From a virus: 23,969 bases of DNA. Of this stretch, positions 21,301-23,969 are shown one piece after another. The notes below the pieces were generated by a model. It worked only from the letters and a program-made list of their open reading frames with translations. It made no database searches and was not told the origin of the DNA. The first letter of the stretch is position 1, and every line of letters starts with the position of its first letter. Position numbers and translations under genes: made by a program. The DNA lies in the IMG/VR virus record IMGVR_UViG_3300009149_000279, positions 1 to 23,969 of that record, one strand, 5' to 3'.

Positions 21301-21335
21301 TTATATTATATCACTATTACTCTTTCCCACTTTTT
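21301..21335 (-). promoter_or_regulatory. Class A repeated element, copy 1
   Basis: The minus strand reads AAAAAGTGGGAAAGAGTAAT, then AGTGATATAATATAA. It differs at one position from the 12634-12668 copy. It begins inside the TAA of the 635-aa gene, and the AT tract ends 15 bases before the ATG of the 1011-aa gene. The position and repetition fit a phage promoter. Confidence 0.65.
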
Positions 21336-23241
21336 AAACATTTGATATAATATCAAAAGCCTTTCTATACTTCAAAGTATATTGTACCAATTGATCATTC
21401 AAAGTACTTTTTAACTCCCAACTATTATCAGTAATTATAACAGGTAATAAATCCGTACCATCAATCATATATACTTCAGGGCTTTCAACCAATTCCCTTA
21501 TAAATAAAGCTTCATCATCACTTAAATAATCAGTATTAATTTCCCACTCCTCACTTATCTTTTGTCCTACAACTTCCATACCTCTATCACCTATATTATA
21601 ATTATATTGTAAAACTCTTTGTATCATATCTCTCTTAATCTCACTCCTATACTTACTCACTAAATTAAAAGTCCAATAATCTATACCTCCTAACTTATTC
21701 AAAAAAGCAAGCCTCACCAAGTCATATTCTCTATATTGCTTTTCAATTTTAAATTCTCTTTTATCACTTATTCTAAACCTACCTTCATTAACAAAACAAG
21801 CACCAATTCCAGCAGCCTGTATTTGAGTACCATTAAAACTCTGTATCAGAATCCAAAAATCAGTCGAAGCAGCCGTAAATGTTAAACTATACACACCATC
21901 TATAGGATCAGTAGCAACTAAGTATTGATTAATAGAATCACCAATAGATATATTAGCACCTACATAAGGCGATCCAAAGGAAAATAATGTAATAACAACC
22001 GTATATACTTCACCAATAGTCAAAACTCCAGTCTGTTCCAATATACCAGTATTTAAAGTAGATAATAGAGTTCCACCATATATAAACCCACTTCCCAAAA
22101 AAGTCATAGTAACACCAGTCGAAAAAGTCGCACTCCAACTTCCTCCACCAGGAGTCGTAAATAAAGGATTATCAACAACATTAGGTCCAACACCTTCCAA
22201 ATAACACTCATAAGTATCAGTATCATCATCTATAATAGAATATGTCGCAAGATTACTCGTACCACAACCAACATCAAATCTTATCGTACCTTCCGCCTCA
22301 TTAGGATCAAATAAAATCAATTCCGTATTCTGTAAAACACCACCATCAAAAGTATTAACTCTTAAACCCCAATTAGCAATCTCACTAGGTCCAGGAAAAG
22401 AACCAGTATTTTCAAACTCCTCGACGGATGATGTCGAAGCAATAAAACTTAAAGTCTCCCACTCACTATACTCACCATCTTTAAAGTATATCGGTTTTTC
22501 ACCTTCATAACTAGTCAAAAATTTCTCATAAGAAGCCGTAGCATTATCAACAACAAATTCACTTTCAAAGTCTCTATTAATTTCCTCATATTGTCTCACC
22601 CCATTAAAAACACAATTAACACCACTCGTCTCAACATTTTTTCTAACTAAATTAATTATAGAACCAGGCTCTATCACCGTAGATGATCCAAAAGGTTTAT
22701 CTAAAACAACCGTCATAACACCAGTAGGGCTTCCACCAACAGATCCTCCACTTTGAGTCGCAGTAACCGAAGCCGTACCATTATAATATTCATTAACAGA
22801 TATATCATCTTTATCAACCGTAATAATATCACCAACTCGTATATCAACAGAAGTTTCAAAAACCAATCCTAAAGATCCACCAATAAAATTAGTATCTCCA
22901 AAAGTCAAACCAGGATTATACTGCTCCCCAAATCTTATATTATAAAAAGATAAACTCTGAGTCGCTTTAACAAAATCCTCAATAAAAGGAGTAATATTAT
23001 AAGTCACCAAATCCTTCATTACATAATGAACCGAAAAAACACAATTACCCCCAGTCCTAGGATAAGTAGTCACCGTAGTCTGATAATCATTAACATTATC
23101 CCACTCCTCACCAGTATATACTTCAAAAATATACTTATAATTATCTAAACTAGAATTCGTAGCACTTACTTCCCAAGCAATCGTATTTTGATAAGAAGGC
23201 TCATAAAATTCCGGTCCATTTATTATATCAATTAACGCCAT
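21334..23241 (-). CDS. Large tail protein, 635 aa (distal-tail-like)
   Basis: A beta-rich 635-aa protein. The N-terminus (ALIDIINGPEFYEPSYQNTI, then NYKYIFEVYTGEEWD and YPRTGGNCVFSVHYVMKDLV) is the start of a large tail protein common in Bacteroidota phages. The C-terminus (YREYDLVRLAFLNKLGGIDY, then WTFNLVSKYRSEIKRD, about 505-537, followed by IRELVESPEVYMIDGTDLLP and VIITDNSWELKS) is equally typical and looks like a distal-tail-type fold. A middle beta domain (about 390-490) resembles a carbohydrate-binding or Ig insertion. It is expected at the tail tip next to the 1011-aa protein. It follows the gp10-like gene by 18 bases and ends at a class A element. Whether it is the Dit equivalent is inferred. 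Confidence 0.6.
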   Translation of the reverse strand: MALIDIINGPEFYEPSYQNTIAWEVSATNSSLDNYKYIFEVYTGEEWDNVNDYQTTVTTYPRTGGNCVFSVHYVMKDLVTYNITPFIEDFVKATQSLSFYNIRFGEQYNPGLTFGDTNFIGGSLGLVFETSVDIRVGDIITVDKDDISVNEYYNGTASVTATQSGGSVGGSPTGVMTVVLDKPFGSSTVIEPGSIINLVRKNVETSGVNCVFNGVRQYEEINRDFESEFVVDNATASYEKFLTSYEGEKPIYFKDGEYSEWETLSFIASTSSVEEFENTGSFPGPSEIANWGLRVNTFDGGVLQNTELILFDPNEAEGTIRFDVGCGTSNLATYSIIDDDTDTYECYLEGVGPNVVDNPLFTTPGGGSWSATFSTGVTMTFLGSGFIYGGTLLSTLNTGILEQTGVLTIGEVYTVVITLFSFGSPYVGANISIGDSINQYLVATDPIDGVYSLTFTAASTDFWILIQSFNGTQIQAAGIGACFVNEGRFRISDKREFKIEKQYREYDLVRLAFLNKLGGIDYWTFNLVSKYRSEIKRDMIQRVLQYNYNIGDRGMEVVGQKISEEWEINTDYLSDDEALFIRELVESPEVYMIDGTDLLPVIITDNSWELKSTLNDQLVQYTLKYRKAFDIISNV

Positions 23242-23259
23242 TTCTTTTTTATTCTTTTT

Positions 23260-23592
23260 TTATCTGAGTCCTAAGGCTCTACTTATTTTTTCCTCCAACT
23301 CCTTTTCAATTATACTTTCTAAATATCTTTCAGCCTCCTCCTCGATTACTTTCACAAAAAATTCACGCGGCTCAATATATCTCGTACCTTCATCAACATA
23401 CTTTCCATAGTCTATCATTTCAAATTCAATAGTATATTCACCACCTCTTTCATTAACTCTAAAATCTATACTATCTCTTAAAGCTCCTGTCCTTACAGCC
23501 CCAACACTATTTATCTTATCAACTATCTTATCAACCGTATCTCTACCAAATTTATCTAAAATATCACCTAAATCAATTCTTTCTCTCGCCAT
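23260..23592 (-). CDS. HK97 gp10-like tail completion protein
   Basis: The 110-aa protein carries the family signature: RTGALRDSI (about 34-42) and, after two strands, YGKYVDEGTRYIEPREFF (about 62-79), followed by a C-terminal helix rich in Glu. HK97 gp10-type proteins act at the head-tail junction or tail terminus, where they close the neck or complete the tail tube. Here the gene comes first among the visible tail genes, directly upstream of the 635-aa tail protein. The start is the ATG at 23592 with no better candidate upstream. Confidence in the family is good; the exact stage of action is not shown by sequence. Confidence 0.7.
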   Translation of the reverse strand: MARERIDLGDILDKFGRDTVDKIVDKINSVGAVRTGALRDSIDFRVNERGGEYTIEFEMIDYGKYVDEGTRYIEPREFFVKVIEEEAERYLESIIEKELEEKISRALGLR

Positions 23593-23626
23593 CTATTTCA
23601 CATCTTTTTATCGGAATCTATTCTAT

Positions 23627-23779
23627 TTATTTTTCAGTATAACCTTCTCGTATATCACCATAAAATCTTTCAACAAGATACTCGTTGCCATTAAAATCAT
23701 AATATACTATGTTCTGTCTTAATTCAATAGAACCATCAACAACAATTTCAACATCTATAATTTCATATTCTCCTAACAT
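23627..23779 (-). CDS. Hypothetical small protein, 50 aa
   Basis: ATG at 23779-23777 opens a 50-codon frame (MLGEYEIIDVEIVVDGSIEL at the start, GDIREGYTEK at the end). It is acidic and strongly beta-like, with alternating hydrophobic residues (VEIVVDG, then NIVYYDFNGNEYLVERFY). It lies three bases after the stop of the partial gene upstream and 34 bases before the gp10-like gene, so it fits the operon. It may be a small virion or neck subunit. The family is not recognised. Confidence 0.55.
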   Translation of the reverse strand: MLGEYEIIDVEIVVDGSIELRQNIVYYDFNGNEYLVERFYGDIREGYTEK

Positions 23780-23782
23780 AAT

Positions 23783-23968
23783 TTATATTTTTATTTTTGC
23801 GTTTATTCTATGTCTTACAACTTTTGGGTCTGTTATCCAAGTCGGAGTATCCAATTTAATATATAATTGATCTTCATCATTAACAATTAAAGGAGTAGAT
23901 AAAACATAATTTATATAACTATCATCATCGTATAGTTGATTATTTGTAATTACCGAGCAAGAACCAGT
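23783..23968 (-). CDS. Hypothetical virion-operon protein, N-terminus outside window
   Basis: The frame runs in from the right edge and ends with TAA at 23785-23783. The visible 61 C-terminal residues (such as NNQLYDDDSYINYVLSTPLI, then YIKLDTPTWITDPKVVRH and INAKIKI) are beta-like and without Cys after the first few residues. Only three bases separate its stop from the next ATG. It is part of the neck/tail operon by position. No family can be named from this fragment. Confidence 0.5.
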   Translation of the reverse strand, partial: TGSCSVITNNQLYDDDSYINYVLSTPLIVNDEDQLYIKLDTPTWITDPKVVRHRINAKIKI

Positions 23969-23969
23969 A

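Overview
The window is strongly AT-rich and every convincing gene lies on the minus strand, so transcription runs from position 23969 towards position 1. The gene content is that of a tailed (siphovirus-like) phage of a Bacteroidota host. The evidence is an XkdF-type prohead protease, the Cys-containing capsid protein type common in Bacteroidota phages, a tape-measure protein, and A-rich leaders without Shine-Dalgarno sequences. No integrase, tRNA, CRISPR array or insertion sequence was seen. All complete genes end in TAA or TGA; no TAG terminator was seen. The terminase and a recognisable lysin are not in the window.

Region 23968-5371 is the virion block. In transcription order it holds a partial gene, a 50-aa gene, an HK97 gp10-like tail-completion protein, two large tail proteins (635 and 1011 aa), a fibre-like protein, the tape measure (split by one in-frame TAA), the prohead protease, four fibre- or appendage-like genes sharing an N-terminal module, a 34-aa gene, an acidic scaffold-like protein, the major capsid protein, a tube-like protein, a 246-aa protein, the portal, a neck protein, a holin and a last structural-like gene. 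The block ends at a hairpin terminator at 5302-5323. Module order relative to transcription is the reverse of the usual portal - protease - capsid - tail - tape measure - baseplate order.

Region 5211-1 holds small regulatory and DNA-metabolism genes: a double zinc-ribbon protein, a ribbon-helix-helix-like protein, a compact family-A polymerase-like protein with an N-terminal winged-helix-like region, a PD-(D/E)XK-like nuclease, a phage-type sigma-like factor, and a chain of very small overlapping genes (several ATGA overlaps), some membrane-associated.

Two families of repeated intergenic elements punctuate the window. Class A is 35 bp, four near-identical copies plus one core copy, each starting at or within about 25 bases of a stop codon. 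Class B has three copies with AGGGAG placed upstream of a long TATATA tract, in front of small nonstructural genes. They look like phage-specific promoters, possibly read by the sigma-like factor, but class A could also be a 3'-end or module-boundary element because one copy runs directly into a terminator. No stretch longer than 300 bases lacks a gene.
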